A stretch of 64,000 nucleotides of DNA from Deltaproteobacteria bacterium. GTDB taxonomy: Bacteria; Myxococcota_A; UBA9160; UBA4427. The notes under the pieces are model-generated. The model saw only the letters and a program-made list of their open reading frames with translations, searched no databases and was not told where the DNA came from. This document shows, piece by piece, positions 1 through 8,116 of the stretch (the stretch's first letter is position 1; every line of letters starts with the position of its first letter). The position numbers and the translations under genes are program-made. The DNA is taken from assembly GCA_016713665.1 (NCBI GenBank), contig JADJOR010000001.1, positions 1-64,000 on the forward strand, read 5' to 3'.

Positions 1-1222
1 ATCGCCTCCGTGACGGGGCTGTCTTCGAGCAGATTGGGGATCAGCGATCGGACGAGCAGGTTGTCGGTTTCCAGGTAGCCCTGGAGGCGCAGCGCACGCG
101 TTCTGCGGTCGATCCCAGTCTGCCCTTCGCCGCAGAGATAGAAGACCAGCCCCTGCTTGGTTTTTCGACCGAGGAACGGCTCACCGTCCGCCACCGCTGC
201 CATCAGCCGCATGGTCCAGAAGGTCTTCCCAGACGAATGGGGGCCGTAGACGAAACCGGTCGAGTCCTTCGGGATGATCCCTTCACCCAGCAGTCGACCG
301 CAAGCCCCTCGGTGTCGTCGAGAGATCGGGCGGGACGGAACGGGACGACACCGGGTCGCAGGGTGCCTTGACCGACTGGAGAATCCGCTGACGGCGGCGT
401 ATCGAACGTGAAGGCAAGCAGCTCCGTCTTTCTACGAGCGCTTTTAATGATGTCCGCGACCTCCGATCGGTCCATCGGGGGATCGCAGCGCTTCTCATTC
501 GCCTCGTAGACCTCAGCCTCGAACTCCTCCTCCGTCAGGCTCCGCTCGCGGATCTGATACGCCAACTTGATCATTTCGTTGTTTCGCGTGGTATTTGGAA
601 ATTTCGGGCCCAGCCCCACTCCATCGCGCCGCGCCGCCGACTCCTGCCTCTGCCGCTCGGCGACCATCTGGTTGTAACCATCGACGATTTCTTGCGGACA
701 AACCGGGAGAGTCGATAGGTCCTCGGGCAGCCGGCGCGCCCAACGGTATTCGGCACCGGTCTCATGGATGGATGGCTCGACCACCACCTGCGAATGCGCG
801 GCCGTGCGAAGATCGTATGAACGCGCCGTCGGCACCCGCTACAGGGACCTTCACCTTGGCTTACAGCTGATCTGGTACTCGGCAGATGAAGTGCGCGCCG
901 CTACGAGTGTTCTGACGCGGGGCCGTGGGTAGCCGTTGCTCCAACCATTCGACGGATTCCTGTGAATCCGCGTCGAGTACGATGACCCCGGGCGGGATGG
1001 CCAGGCCGAGATTCCGTCCGCGATCGACATGCCCTTGGAGCATCGAGATACGCTCAGCATGGCCGCAGCGCGATTCGTATCGCTGCATCGCGAGGGCGTT
1101 CCATGACTTCTCGGCCGGTGCCTTTCCCCTCGTCCCCTCCGGTCCCTCGCAGCGCCCCCTTACCGGAATCAGAAGAAGGGCGAGATCGCCGGGTAGAGCG
1201 CGGAGATATCAGCGGCCATCAT
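1..1222 (-). pseudogene. Decayed Prim-Pol / PriCT / RecA-like ATPase replication protein of an integrative element (partial, runs off the left edge)
   Basis: Read leftwards, pieces of one replicase follow in order but in different frames. ATG 1222 overlaps the HTH gene by 14 bases. A primase-polymerase segment lies at about 1190-864 (GKAPAEKSWN, then NLGLAIPPGVIVLDAD, then GAHFICRVP). Next come QVVVEPSIHETGAEYRW at about 785-735, a PriCT-like primase C-terminal segment at about 620-440 (CDPPMDRSEVADIIKSA) and a RecA-like ATPase with Walker A GPHSSGKT at 245-222. Lesions seen: a frame change near 1175-1195, TAA at 861-863, a frame change near 800-825, and one near 279-283, where one extra base would join DCWVKG to IIPKDSTGFVYG. 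Prim-Pol plus ATPase proteins start replication of plasmids, satellites and ICE-like elements. With four lesions real decay is likely, though core genes here also carry one-base indels, so some may be errors. Confidence 0.75.
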
Positions 1223-1445
1223 TCGGCCCCTGCGCCGAGATCCTTCTTGATCTCAGGCTGGAGCGCATCCACTCGCGCAGGTCATATTCTGCTAGGTATC
1301 GGATTCCGCCCCTGGACTGGCAGGGCTGGAAGACCGGCAGGTCCCCGCGTGAGATCGCGGAGCGGATCACCGATTCGCCAACCCCCGAAAGGCGGCTGGC
1401 TTCGGCGATCGTCAGGAAGCGAGGTAGATCGAGTTTTTGGTCCAC
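1209..1445 (-). CDS. Excisionase-like helix-turn-helix DNA-binding protein
   Basis: A 78-aa protein beginning MDQKLDLPRFLTIAEASRLS. Residues 10-60 fit the MerR/excisionase-type HTH: an LTIAEAS helix start, a GVGESVIRSAISRGDLP recognition segment and an RYLAEYDLREWM closing helix. Such proteins act as recombination directionality factors or as regulators of integrative elements. It sits between the 303-aa gene (73-bp gap) and the broken replicase (14-bp overlap), on the same strand as the integrase, so it was probably co-transcribed with them. I infer an Xis or regulator role from family and context. The sequence does not show which. Confidence 0.75.
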   Translation of the reverse strand: MDQKLDLPRFLTIAEASRLSGVGESVIRSAISRGDLPVFQPCQSRGGIRYLAEYDLREWMRSSLRSRRISAQGPNDGR

Positions 1446-1518
1446 AGGCAGACTCCCGTTGGAGGTTCTTGCCTATGGATTCCGGGACAATTGGGGGTCC
1501 CTAGTTCGTCACGATTCC

Positions 1519-2430
1519 TCAGCTCTCGACGTCGTCTTCTTGATCGTCGTCATAGCGAGCGAAGTTGTGGGCGCGAGGGTCGGCCCATGAATCAGCTTCG
1601 CCCCCCCTGGCGCCCAGTTTGGCTTGAAGGCTCGCCCCCGGCCCAGTTTTGGGAGGCTCTTTGCGAAGGTCTGCCGGAATCGGGCAGTCGGCACAGTAGA
1701 AATCTTCGCATGCGCGGCACTTCCGATGGACCACTCGATCATCATCCGTCATATCGGAGGGAGCGCGAAGACCTAGCTCTTTCGTAAGCCGGCTGATGGC
1801 CTGCCTAATCGCGTCGGGACTCATCTCGAATTCCTTTGCGAGCGATTTCGGCTTCTCGCCAAGGCAGCGCCTCAGGTATAGAGCGACAGCCGTTGCCCGA
1901 CTTCCAGGCGACTTCCGCCGCCGGGCCGGTTTGCCGCGATCAGGATTCCCAAGGTCCCAGGTCTTGCCCATCTCCCGCAGATTGCGGACCAGTTCAGCGA
2001 ATTCATCGATCACAACATCCAGCGGAGCGTTGCGGCGGTATTCGATCTTGATCCATTCGGGAGGTGGGCCGTCGGCCTCCGTGGAGTTCGGAAACACCTC
2101 GTTCATATTGATTCGGACGAATTTGGTCGCCTCACTGTCGATCGGAAATGGACTCGCGACCGGGAGGCCTCGACTGTCGAGATAAACGTGCACTCCTACT
2201 CCATTCTTCTGGCACGTTTTCCATGCGTTGGCCGGCGCGTAATCCCATTTGAACCCGACGTACTCTTCAAATTCCATCGGATCGCTGATCCGCTCGCGCA
2301 GAGCGATGGCGCCTTTCTCGATCTCTGCGATGGCCGATCGAACCTCAGGCTTCAGCAAGAGCGGCTTGAGCGCGTCCTCGTACCGCTTGCTTCGGCGTTC
2401 TCGGATCTCCTCAATGGAGCGCTTAGGCAC
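1519..2430 (-). CDS. Hypothetical protein with HTH-like segment and C-terminal cysteine cluster
   Basis: A 303-aa protein I do not recognise. The N-terminal 110 residues are mixed alpha/beta with no motif I can name. Residues about 190-225 (SLAKEFEMSPDAIRQAISRL) look like a sigma-70-region-4-type helix-turn-helix. Shortly after comes a compact cysteine cluster, CRACEDFYCADCP, which could bind zinc. The C-terminus is acidic and low complexity. Its ATG lies inside the last codons of the integrase gene (8-bp overlap), so the two are probably translationally coupled. The order int, this gene, HTH, replicase suggests a regulator or accessory protein of the element. No function is assigned. Confidence 0.65.
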   Translation of the reverse strand: MPKRSIEEIRERRSKRYEDALKPLLLKPEVRSAIAEIEKGAIALRERISDPMEFEEYVGFKWDYAPANAWKTCQKNGVGVHVYLDSRGLPVASPFPIDSEATKFVRINMNEVFPNSTEADGPPPEWIKIEYRRNAPLDVVIDEFAELVRNLREMGKTWDLGNPDRGKPARRRKSPGSRATAVALYLRRCLGEKPKSLAKEFEMSPDAIRQAISRLTKELGLRAPSDMTDDDRVVHRKCRACEDFYCADCPIPADLRKEPPKTGPGASLQAKLGARGGEADSWADPRAHNFARYDDDQEDDVES

Positions 2431-3049
2431 GACCTTCGGGCTCCCAAGGCGGGCGACCTTTCATAGCGTCGACCAATTGCTGCGGTTGGATGTGCGCCAG
2501 GTACCGGCTCGTTGTCGCGAGGCTGCTGTGCCCTAGCTGTGCCTGAATCACGTTGATCGGATGGCGCTCGGAGGCCAGCTCTGCCGCGTGGCTATGACGG
2601 AGTCCGTGGGCGTGCACCCGCTTCTCGATGCCGGCCTTGGTCGCGAGCCTCTTCATCCAGTGCCGGACATAGCTCGGTTGGATGGGTTCGCCCTGAAGCG
2701 TGCAGAACAACGGGGAACGCCCGGTGAGCCCCAGCTCCTTCCGCTTGTCGAGCCACCGATCGATCGCCGCAAAAGACGCAGGATCGATCCCAGTGACGCG
2801 CGCGCGGTCGCCCTTCCCGTGCAAGACCCGGATCGTTCCGGCGTCTCTAGAGACATCCTTGGGCTTTAAGGCGAGTGCCTCGGAGATCCGCAGACCGGCT
2901 CGGTAGAGGACGGTGATCAAGGCTCGGTTGCGGATGCCGGTCGGGGCACGGTTAGAACAAGATCGGAAGAGCTGGGCGACCTCGGCGGGAGTCAGGATCT
3001 CTGCCGGGTAAGTGATGCCCTTGTTGGCAGGCTCGAATGCGGATTTCAT
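2423..3049 (-). CDS. Tyrosine recombinase / integrase, catalytic domain only
   Basis: A 208-aa member of the XerC/XerD/phage integrase family. The full catalytic set is visible: Arg54 (AGLRISEAL), Lys79 (LHGKGDR), His148 and Arg151 (HAHGLRHSH), His174 (QLGHSSLATTSRY) and Tyr183. The start ATG 3049 has a good GGAGG Shine-Dalgarno 7 bases upstream, so the missing N-terminal SAM-like core-binding domain is probably not a start error: the protein is a catalytic domain with a short N-terminal arm. It should cut and rejoin DNA at an attachment site through a 3'-phosphotyrosine. It is the first gene of the minus-strand module. Paired inverted repeats lie in the 400 bp upstream. Confidence 0.9.
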   Translation of the reverse strand: MKSAFEPANKGITYPAEILTPAEVAQLFRSCSNRAPTGIRNRALITVLYRAGLRISEALALKPKDVSRDAGTIRVLHGKGDRARVTGIDPASFAAIDRWLDKRKELGLTGRSPLFCTLQGEPIQPSYVRHWMKRLATKAGIEKRVHAHGLRHSHAAELASERHPINVIQAQLGHSSLATTSRYLAHIQPQQLVDAMKGRPPWEPEGRA

Positions 3050-3066
3050 GGCTTGGCCTCCAGAAT

Positions 3067-3145
3067 AGTCACGCTTCTATATGAAAGGGTGACCTATTGG
3101 CGAGTTTGACTGGGGCAAGCTCGGCCGTCAAGCGGAAGCGTGACT
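3067..3145. repeat. 11-bp inverted repeat upstream of the integrase
   Basis: agtcacgcttc at 3067-3077 is the exact reverse complement of gaagcgtgact at 3135-3145. Allowing one inserted base the similarity extends through ATT on the outer side. The first copy also lies within gtcac(N16)gtgac at 3067-3092. The position just upstream of int suggests an operator or an integrase/Xis arm site. Confidence 0.5.
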
Positions 3146-3242
3146 CATTTGAAAGAAGCGCCTAGCACCTGGACGTGGATCCGAGCCCAAATTCTGCCCC
3201 GCGAGACCACGCCGGACGGGTTCCGTCGCCCACTCGGACGTA

Positions 3243-3346
3243 TGACACGATGACGTGACAAACACGAATTTCTATAACCGCCGCAGGAGACTCCCTCAGC
3301 CAATAAACAGAACCCAGGACCGATCTGTCATCCCGTCATCGTGTCA
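3243..3346. repeat. 13-bp inverted repeat in the integrase upstream region
   Basis: tgacacgatgacg at 3243-3255 is the exact reverse complement of cgtcatcgtgtca at 3334-3346. With a three-base gap both arms continue into tgaca, so the similarity is about 18 bp. The arms are 78 bp apart. No function is known. Confidence 0.5.
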
Positions 3347-3728
3347 TCGCACCCGGAAGATCGACGCTCCCCCGTGAACACTCCCTAGGCACGCTGGGGT
3401 CGGACTGCGCTCCCCGTGAAGGCTGGAGTGGAGAAGGACCCGGCCTCCGGGGGTGGGGGGTCTCGGGCGCTGTGACAGACACTTCTACGCGGCATGGGGC
3501 TGGGAATCTAACGCCCCGCGGGAATCAGCGTGCCGACTTCAGGGTTCGTCCTTCGATCGGTCGATTCGCGCCCCAAGACCGACCCTCAAGGCCTAGCACC
3601 TCAGAGTCCGCTGGAGCCCGCCGTCCTCCACGATTCAGATGGACTTGGACTGCGAGTTAATCCAGAGTGGCAGGGGCGGAGAGGATTGGGCCGGCATCTT
3701 GCTGGCCTCCTCTGAACGGGAGGCCCCT

Positions 3729-4264
3729 ATGCCGACCGGCTCCCTGTTGCTCTTGCGGCTCCTCCTCGTGGCTTCATCCGCCGCCAGCGTCCAGACGAAC
3801 CCATATCAGTGGGCCGGACCTTCGAACGTTGCCTACACGGGCAGTGCGAGCTTCGTGATCCCCTCGACCCAGTGCCGTACTGACTACGGACCTCGCGCGC
3901 GAATGTATTCATCCGCCGAGATCATGGACAGCTACACGCTAAATCGAACGGAATCCCGACATCGGGCTACTCGCGCCCAGTAATCCTCGGGCTGGTAATC
4001 ACGGGAACCGATCCATTGGCGATCGACGATTCAGGGTTGCTTGGCGGCGCAATGAATCTCACACGTGATCATTGGAGCGTCGCCACCAACAATGCCGCTG
4101 GGCTGGTCTTCGGAACAGACGGACGATTTCGTGGAGCTTCCTGCGACGAGCCCCCCCCCGCCTGCTTCAAGCCGATCGACATCGGCGATACTCAGGCATC
4201 CATGACGCTTCCGGTAGGAATCGGAGCCCTCGCGATGTTCTCGACGCTAAAGGGAGCTCCGTAG
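3729..4264 (+). pseudogene. Small exported protein of unknown function, frameshifted
   Basis: ATG 3729 follows a GGGAGG ribosome site. The first 20 residues (MPTGSLLLLRLLLVASSAAS) form a signal peptide with a hydrophobic core and small residues at the likely cleavage point. The frame runs through ARMYSSAEIMDSYT, then changes near 3935-3955 to one reading GIPTSGYSRPVILGLVITG and ending FSTLKGAP at 4264. Together about 178 aa. No family recognised. The stop TAG overlaps the GTG start of the FG-GAP gene (TAGTG at 4262-4266), so the two genes form a coupled pair of exported proteins. The frameshift could be decay or a base error. Confidence 0.5.
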
Positions 4265-6223
4265 TGCACTTCGTCCCGCTCCTCATATTCTTGCTTAACA
4301 TCCTGTTGGCCGTCCCCATGCATGGGCAAGAGTTGATTTTGGCTCCTGATACCGCGGCGGGAGACTTCTTCGGCGTCGCCGTTTCACTCTCAGCCTCGGG
4401 GGAAATGATGGTTGTGGGTAGCCCACAAGACGATGTCTCGGGGATGATTGACGCTGGATCTGCCCACGTCTTTTCGCGGGCAGGGGACGGCGCCTGGATC
4501 TATCAGCAGAAGCTCTTGGCGCCCGACGTCTCCGCGAGTGGAGCTTTCGGCAATTCTGTAGCCATATCGCCCTCTGGCGACACGATCATTGTGGGTTACG
4601 CAAATGATGTCCGCGGTACAGGGTCGGCCCACATATTTTCTCGCTTGCCAAACGGCAGTTGGGAGCGCCAGCAAAAACTTCTTGCTCCGGATGGCGCCGA
4701 AGGAGATGGATTCGGCGGCTCGGTATCGCTCTCGTCCTCCGGTGACACAGCGGTCGTCGGGGCCCGGCCGACAATGTCGCCGGTCTTGGCGCAGCCGGTT
4801 CGGCGCACGTCTTTACCCGCGCGGCCAGCGGAAGCTGGACGCACCAGCAACAGCTCCTTGCTCCCACACCCGCGATCAACGCATGGTTAGGCTACTCGGT
4901 CGGAATCTCGGCCGCCGGCGACGCAGTAATCGTCGGCGCTCCAGGCGACCTGACATCGGGCAGATACGGAGAGGGCTCCGCTCACATCTTTATGCGAGCG
5001 CCGAACGACGGATGGATGCACCACCAGCAGCTCGTGGCTCCAGATGGCGTTATGTATGACCAGTTCGGTTTCTCCGTTTCGATCTCGTCTTTCGGGGATA
5101 CCGTGATCATTGGGGCCCCGCGTGGCAATACAGGAATTCGGTCCCGTCGCGGGCTCCGCCTATGTCTTCACCCGTGCGCCGAATGGCGTCTGGTCGAACC
5201 AAAGTCAGCTCTTGGTCCCAACCAATCAACCTGCGGACGTAGGACTTTCGGTTTCCCTCTCGTCGTTGGGAAATATCGCCCTCGTGGGAAGTCGAAACTT
5301 TACGCCAGCCGGAGGGGCCCACCGGCGCGGGCGCTGCGGATGTCTTTTCTCGTACGCCGGGAGGAGTGTGGACGCATCAACAGCAGCTTCTCGACCCGGA
5401 AAGCGGAGCTGAGGGGTTCGGCTTCTCAGTCGCACTCTCCTCCTCGGGCGACACAGCGATCGTTGGCGCCCGCCAAGACGATACTGCGGCAGGTGTTGAC
5501 TCGGGCTCCGTGCACTCGTGGGACTTCTTGGATTCAGATTCCGATGGCGTCAACAATTTTCTAGATAACTGCCCGGTCGAATACAACCCGAGCCAAGATG
5601 ACGCGGACCATGACCTGATTGGCGACGCCTGTGATCCCTTCCCGAACAGTCCGTGCAACTACATCGGGGCGCTCCCTCGAAGCACACCGAGTCTCGCCGC
5701 GTTTCAGGACAACTCGTGCGAGGCCTGGAGTGGGCATTCCCAGCCAGGGGCCAACCTTCAGTCGGCCGTGCTCAGTAAGGCAAATCTCAGTTCCGCTAAC
5801 CTGAACGGCGTTCTGCTGATCAACGCCAACGTCTCCGGTGCGAGCATCGCTAATTCGTCTCTGGTTAGCAGCCAGCTTAGATATTCCAATCTCGATTCCG
5901 CGATCATGACGGGCACCGATCTGTCGTTCTCCAACCTGCTTGGCGCCAATCTTTCCAATGCGAACATGACTTCAGCTGATTTGTCCTTCACATTCCTCAC
6001 CGGCGCCACCTACAACGAGTCCACGATCTTTCCATCCGGGAACACCTACGCGATTTCGCCGTGGGGATTGGATGGAGGGATCACGCCCTGGAATGCGGGG
6101 ATGATTCCGGTACCGGAGCCGCCGTTTTGCATGCTTTTGGGAATCGGCACAATAGCTCTGGCGAACAGGTATTCTCGAATAGCGTGTCGGCTGGCTGGCG
6201 GAGGCCGCGCATGGCGGCTCTAG
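4264..6223 (+). pseudogene. Secreted FG-GAP repeat / TSP3 / pentapeptide-repeat protein with PEP-CTERM sorting signal, frameshifted
   Basis: GTG 4264 begins a signal peptide (HFVPLLIFLLNILLAVPMHGQ). Seven repeats of about 60 residues follow, each with a LLAPD-like opening, an FG.SVSLS..GDT..VGA strand block and a GSAHVF.R....W block. This fits FG-GAP (integrin alpha-type) beta-propeller repeats, and seven would close one propeller. Next is a thrombospondin type-3 calcium segment (DSDSDGVNNF, DNCPVEYNPSQDDADHD), then a run of A(N/D)LXX pentapeptide repeats at about 5745-6000. The end is VPEPPFCMLLGIG, a hydrophobic stretch and an Arg-rich tail: a PEP-CTERM signal read by exosortase. Frame changes near 4758-4772, 5128-5145 and 5310-5322 split it, with repeats conserved on both sides. 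About 650 aa if joined. The likely location is the outer surface or the extracellular matrix. Confidence 0.75.
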
Positions 6224-6486
6224 AGTGGTTCTTCTTCGATACCATTTTCGGCATCGGATTGATAGGAGCGGGGGTCTACGCTGCTGTTGCCGCCGCCACA
6301 CGTGGCTCTGACAGAGGAGTTGAAGCAGCGGGCATCTCGGCTGCGATTGTTTTCTTAGTCGGTTTGCTCACGCTTCCGAGCGCGCCCAGGTATCTTTTTG
6401 AGTCCAGGACCCGGGCGAAGCTTGAAAAGACACCGTGGGGCCGCGTGATTCGAGAAAGCGATTGGGCAGCATCACCGAGCCCCTAA
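6211..6486 (+). CDS. Small predicted membrane protein, two transmembrane segments
   Basis: ATG 6211 has GGAGG about 7 bases upstream and overlaps the end of the PEP-CTERM gene by 13 bases. The 91-aa product has two hydrophobic segments (FFFDTIFGIGLIGAGVYAAV and ISAAIVFLVGLLTLP) joined by a charged loop (TRGSDRGVEAAG), followed by a basic cytoplasmic stretch. No family recognised. The next ORF begins in another frame within its last codons. One base change near 6455-6480 would fuse the two into a protein of about 190 aa with an N-terminal membrane anchor. Confidence 0.5.
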   Translation: MAALEWFFFDTIFGIGLIGAGVYAAVAAATRGSDRGVEAAGISAAIVFLVGLLTLPSAPRYLFESRTRAKLEKTPWGRVIRESDWAASPSP

Positions 6487-6509
6487 CACTAGTGCGAACA
6501 CCTGTTGGA

Positions 6510-6788
6510 ATGTTCGAAATCTTGATGCCGGAGCTGCCCAGTCGGGGAGGCTTTCGGAAAGTAGTTCTTCGATTTGACGAGGAGCCAGATGAGTCAAGCA
6601 TCGAGCCGGACTGCGATAGGCGGGAATACTCTGTAGCTAGGCCCGGCTCGGATGGCGTGTTCCGATACGAAGAGAATGAGGACGGTGGCTTCCTGATGGT
6701 CAAGATGGATCAGGTAGACTTCGAGGCGCTCTGCGAATATCGCTGGGTGAAGGAGCGCAAGAATCTTCTTAAGGCCGCTGGATATTGA
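6510..6788 (+). CDS. Hypothetical acidic soluble protein or C-terminal half of the preceding gene
   Basis: From ATG 6510 the 92-aa product MFEILMPELPSRGG... has alternating charged and hydrophobic residues (FRKVVLRFDEEPDES) and no membrane segment. It ends KNLLKAAGY. The open frame extends upstream to 6435 without interruption, and upstream residues LGSITEPLTLVRTPVG look coding, so this may be the C-terminal domain of the gene at 6211 separated by a frameshift. No function assigned. Confidence 0.4.
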   Translation: MFEILMPELPSRGGFRKVVLRFDEEPDESSIEPDCDRREYSVARPGSDGVFRYEENEDGGFLMVKMDQVDFEALCEYRWVKERKNLLKAAGY

Positions 6789-6852
6789 AGTTGGCCGGCC
6801 GGGCAACGTCGTCAAGATATTCCTGGATTGCATTCTCGAGGGCAGATCGATG

Positions 6853-7272
6853 TTAGAGCGTTTCCATCAATAGGTCAAATCGCCCCTTCGCATATAGAAG
6901 CGAGCCGATCGTGGTTGCAGCCTTCAATCGCGTTTCGATTGGCAGGTCCGATCGCATCGCCGTCTCTTCAAAATATTGAGTTGCTGAGCGATAGGATTTT
7001 CCAGGAACGGGGTACGAATCTTCCATTAGCGACGCCAGTAGCGCTTCCGTTTGCGAGCGTTTTGTCATTGCCCACCAGATCGGCCACGCGATTGCCATCC
7101 GGAGGATCCATTGCAGCCCAGCGAAGACTTGTAGGCCGACGAAGACCCCAACTACCCCGATCCACCCCCATTCGAAGTAGTATGAAATAACTCCGGAGAA
7201 GACGATGTCCGGAATCGTCATAATGCCGACGGTTAGAACCGCCTGCCTATTACGTCGCGTTTCGAATTCCAA
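6853..7272 (-). CDS. Hypothetical small membrane protein
   Basis: A 139-aa protein, MEFETRRNRQAVLTVGIM..., with two membrane-spanning stretches at about residues 12-33 and 37-65 (WGWIGVVGVFVGLQVFAGLQW), then a soluble helical tail (SATQYFEETAMRS, LKAATTIGSLLYAKGRFD) that resembles a TPR-type helix pair. No family recognised. It is convergent with the gene ending at 6788 and lies left of a recombinase remnant. Codon use is of the island type. Confidence 0.45.
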   Translation of the reverse strand: MEFETRRNRQAVLTVGIMTIPDIVFSGVISYYFEWGWIGVVGVFVGLQVFAGLQWILRMAIAWPIWWAMTKRSQTEALLASLMEDSYPVPGKSYRSATQYFEETAMRSDLPIETRLKAATTIGSLLYAKGRFDLLMETL

Positions 7273-7310
7273 GATTACCTCGGTAGGCGCGGGATAACTT
7301 TCGCTAGCAA

Positions 7311-7600
7311 CTAGCTTGGGGCGCCTGGACTAGGCGTGCAACAATGCGCGATACGGCGTAACGCCGCAGTCTGTCGCCATGGGAAGTGCCGTCGATCCGC
7401 CGCTTGTCGTTTCCGGGCCTCGGGCCCGCGGTCGTAGCGTTGCGTCGTGTTGACGCTGGCGTGCCCGGCGCGCTGTCGAGCCACCGAGATATCATCGCCC
7501 GAGTCGAGCAGGTCGCCAATATAGGTTCTAAGCATTTCGTGTGGCGAGATTTCCTTGATGCCGGCATAGGAATTGCGATCTGACTGGCGGGATCCTCGAA
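7311..7600 (-). pseudogene. Tyrosine recombinase C-terminal remnant
   Basis: The frame reads NSYAGIKEISPHEMLRTYIG, then DDISVARQRAGHASVNTTQRYDR. This matches the end of the integrase catalytic domain: SPH..RRT, an AGH(A/S)SVNTT box and the YDR nucleophile Tyr. The Arg normally three residues after the first His is Leu (PHEML instead of PHDLR), and no upstream part of the domain is present in any frame, so this is a dead fragment of a second recombinase. It marks an older insertion or recombination event inside the island. Confidence 0.7.
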
Positions 7601-7679
7601 GCAGGGATCAATCACAATCTGATGGTCACCTGATCGTATGGTCCCGTGATCTCTTGGAGCGCGACCTTCCGGAGGCCCA

Positions 7680-8054
7680 ATGACGGCAAAGATTCTTCTA
7701 CAGGAATTCGAGAGCAACCGTGGCATTCTGCGCGAGCTGCCTGATCACGATCTTCTAACGCTGGTCGCTCGCTTGGCCACTGAGTACGTCATGCGGAAGG
7801 GCGGGGCAGGCGAGTCCGTCGTCGTAACGAGAGCCTCGGTAGACGTAGGCATTGAGATCGCGCCCAGGCTGTCGAGTTGCAGCGGGAGGTGCCGCGCCAG
7901 CAGTAGGGGGCGGGGGCTCAGTCCGGAGGGCGAACCCGCTGACCTAAAGGCGCTCCTCGCACCCGCCCCACCCGGGACTCTTTCCGCTCATGCTGTCTCG
8001 AGCCGGGTAAGCAGTTCGAAGCACGACGATCCCCAGTTCCTCGATGCAGCCTAA
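7680..8054 (+). CDS. Hypothetical protein
   Basis: ATG 7680 follows a good ribosome site (GGAGG, 6 bases upstream). The first 45 residues (MTAKILLQEFESNRGILREL...) look like a normal helical protein, but the second half is rich in Arg, Ser and Pro and looks less like coding sequence. The real gene may be shorter or frameshifted. No family recognised. Confidence 0.3.
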   Translation: MTAKILLQEFESNRGILRELPDHDLLTLVARLATEYVMRKGGAGESVVVTRASVDVGIEIAPRLSSCSGRCRASSRGRGLSPEGEPADLKALLAPAPPGTLSAHAVSSRVSSSKHDDPQFLDAA

Positions 8055-8116
8055 CCGATGAGTGCGGAGGACTTCTGGCCGCGCGTTGATCGCACGGCTG
8101 CGAGAGGAGGAGATTG

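Larger units (their letters stand above)
3050..3728. other. Non-coding stretch between integrase and the exported-protein gene
   Basis: No convincing coding sequence: the short ORFs here lack ribosome sites and family features. It contains the integrase ribosome site, two separate inverted-repeat pairs (3067-3077 with 3135-3145, and 3243-3255 with 3334-3346), a G-run (ggggtgggggg near 3453-3463) and, at the right end, the ribosome site of the gene at 3729. It could hold the integrase promoter/operator, arm-type integrase sites or an origin for the adjacent replicase. No iteron series is obvious. Confidence 0.5.

Noticed and set aside
3472..3660. Short ORFs at 3472-3715
   Set aside because: No ribosome site, composition unlike protein, and they overlap in several frames.
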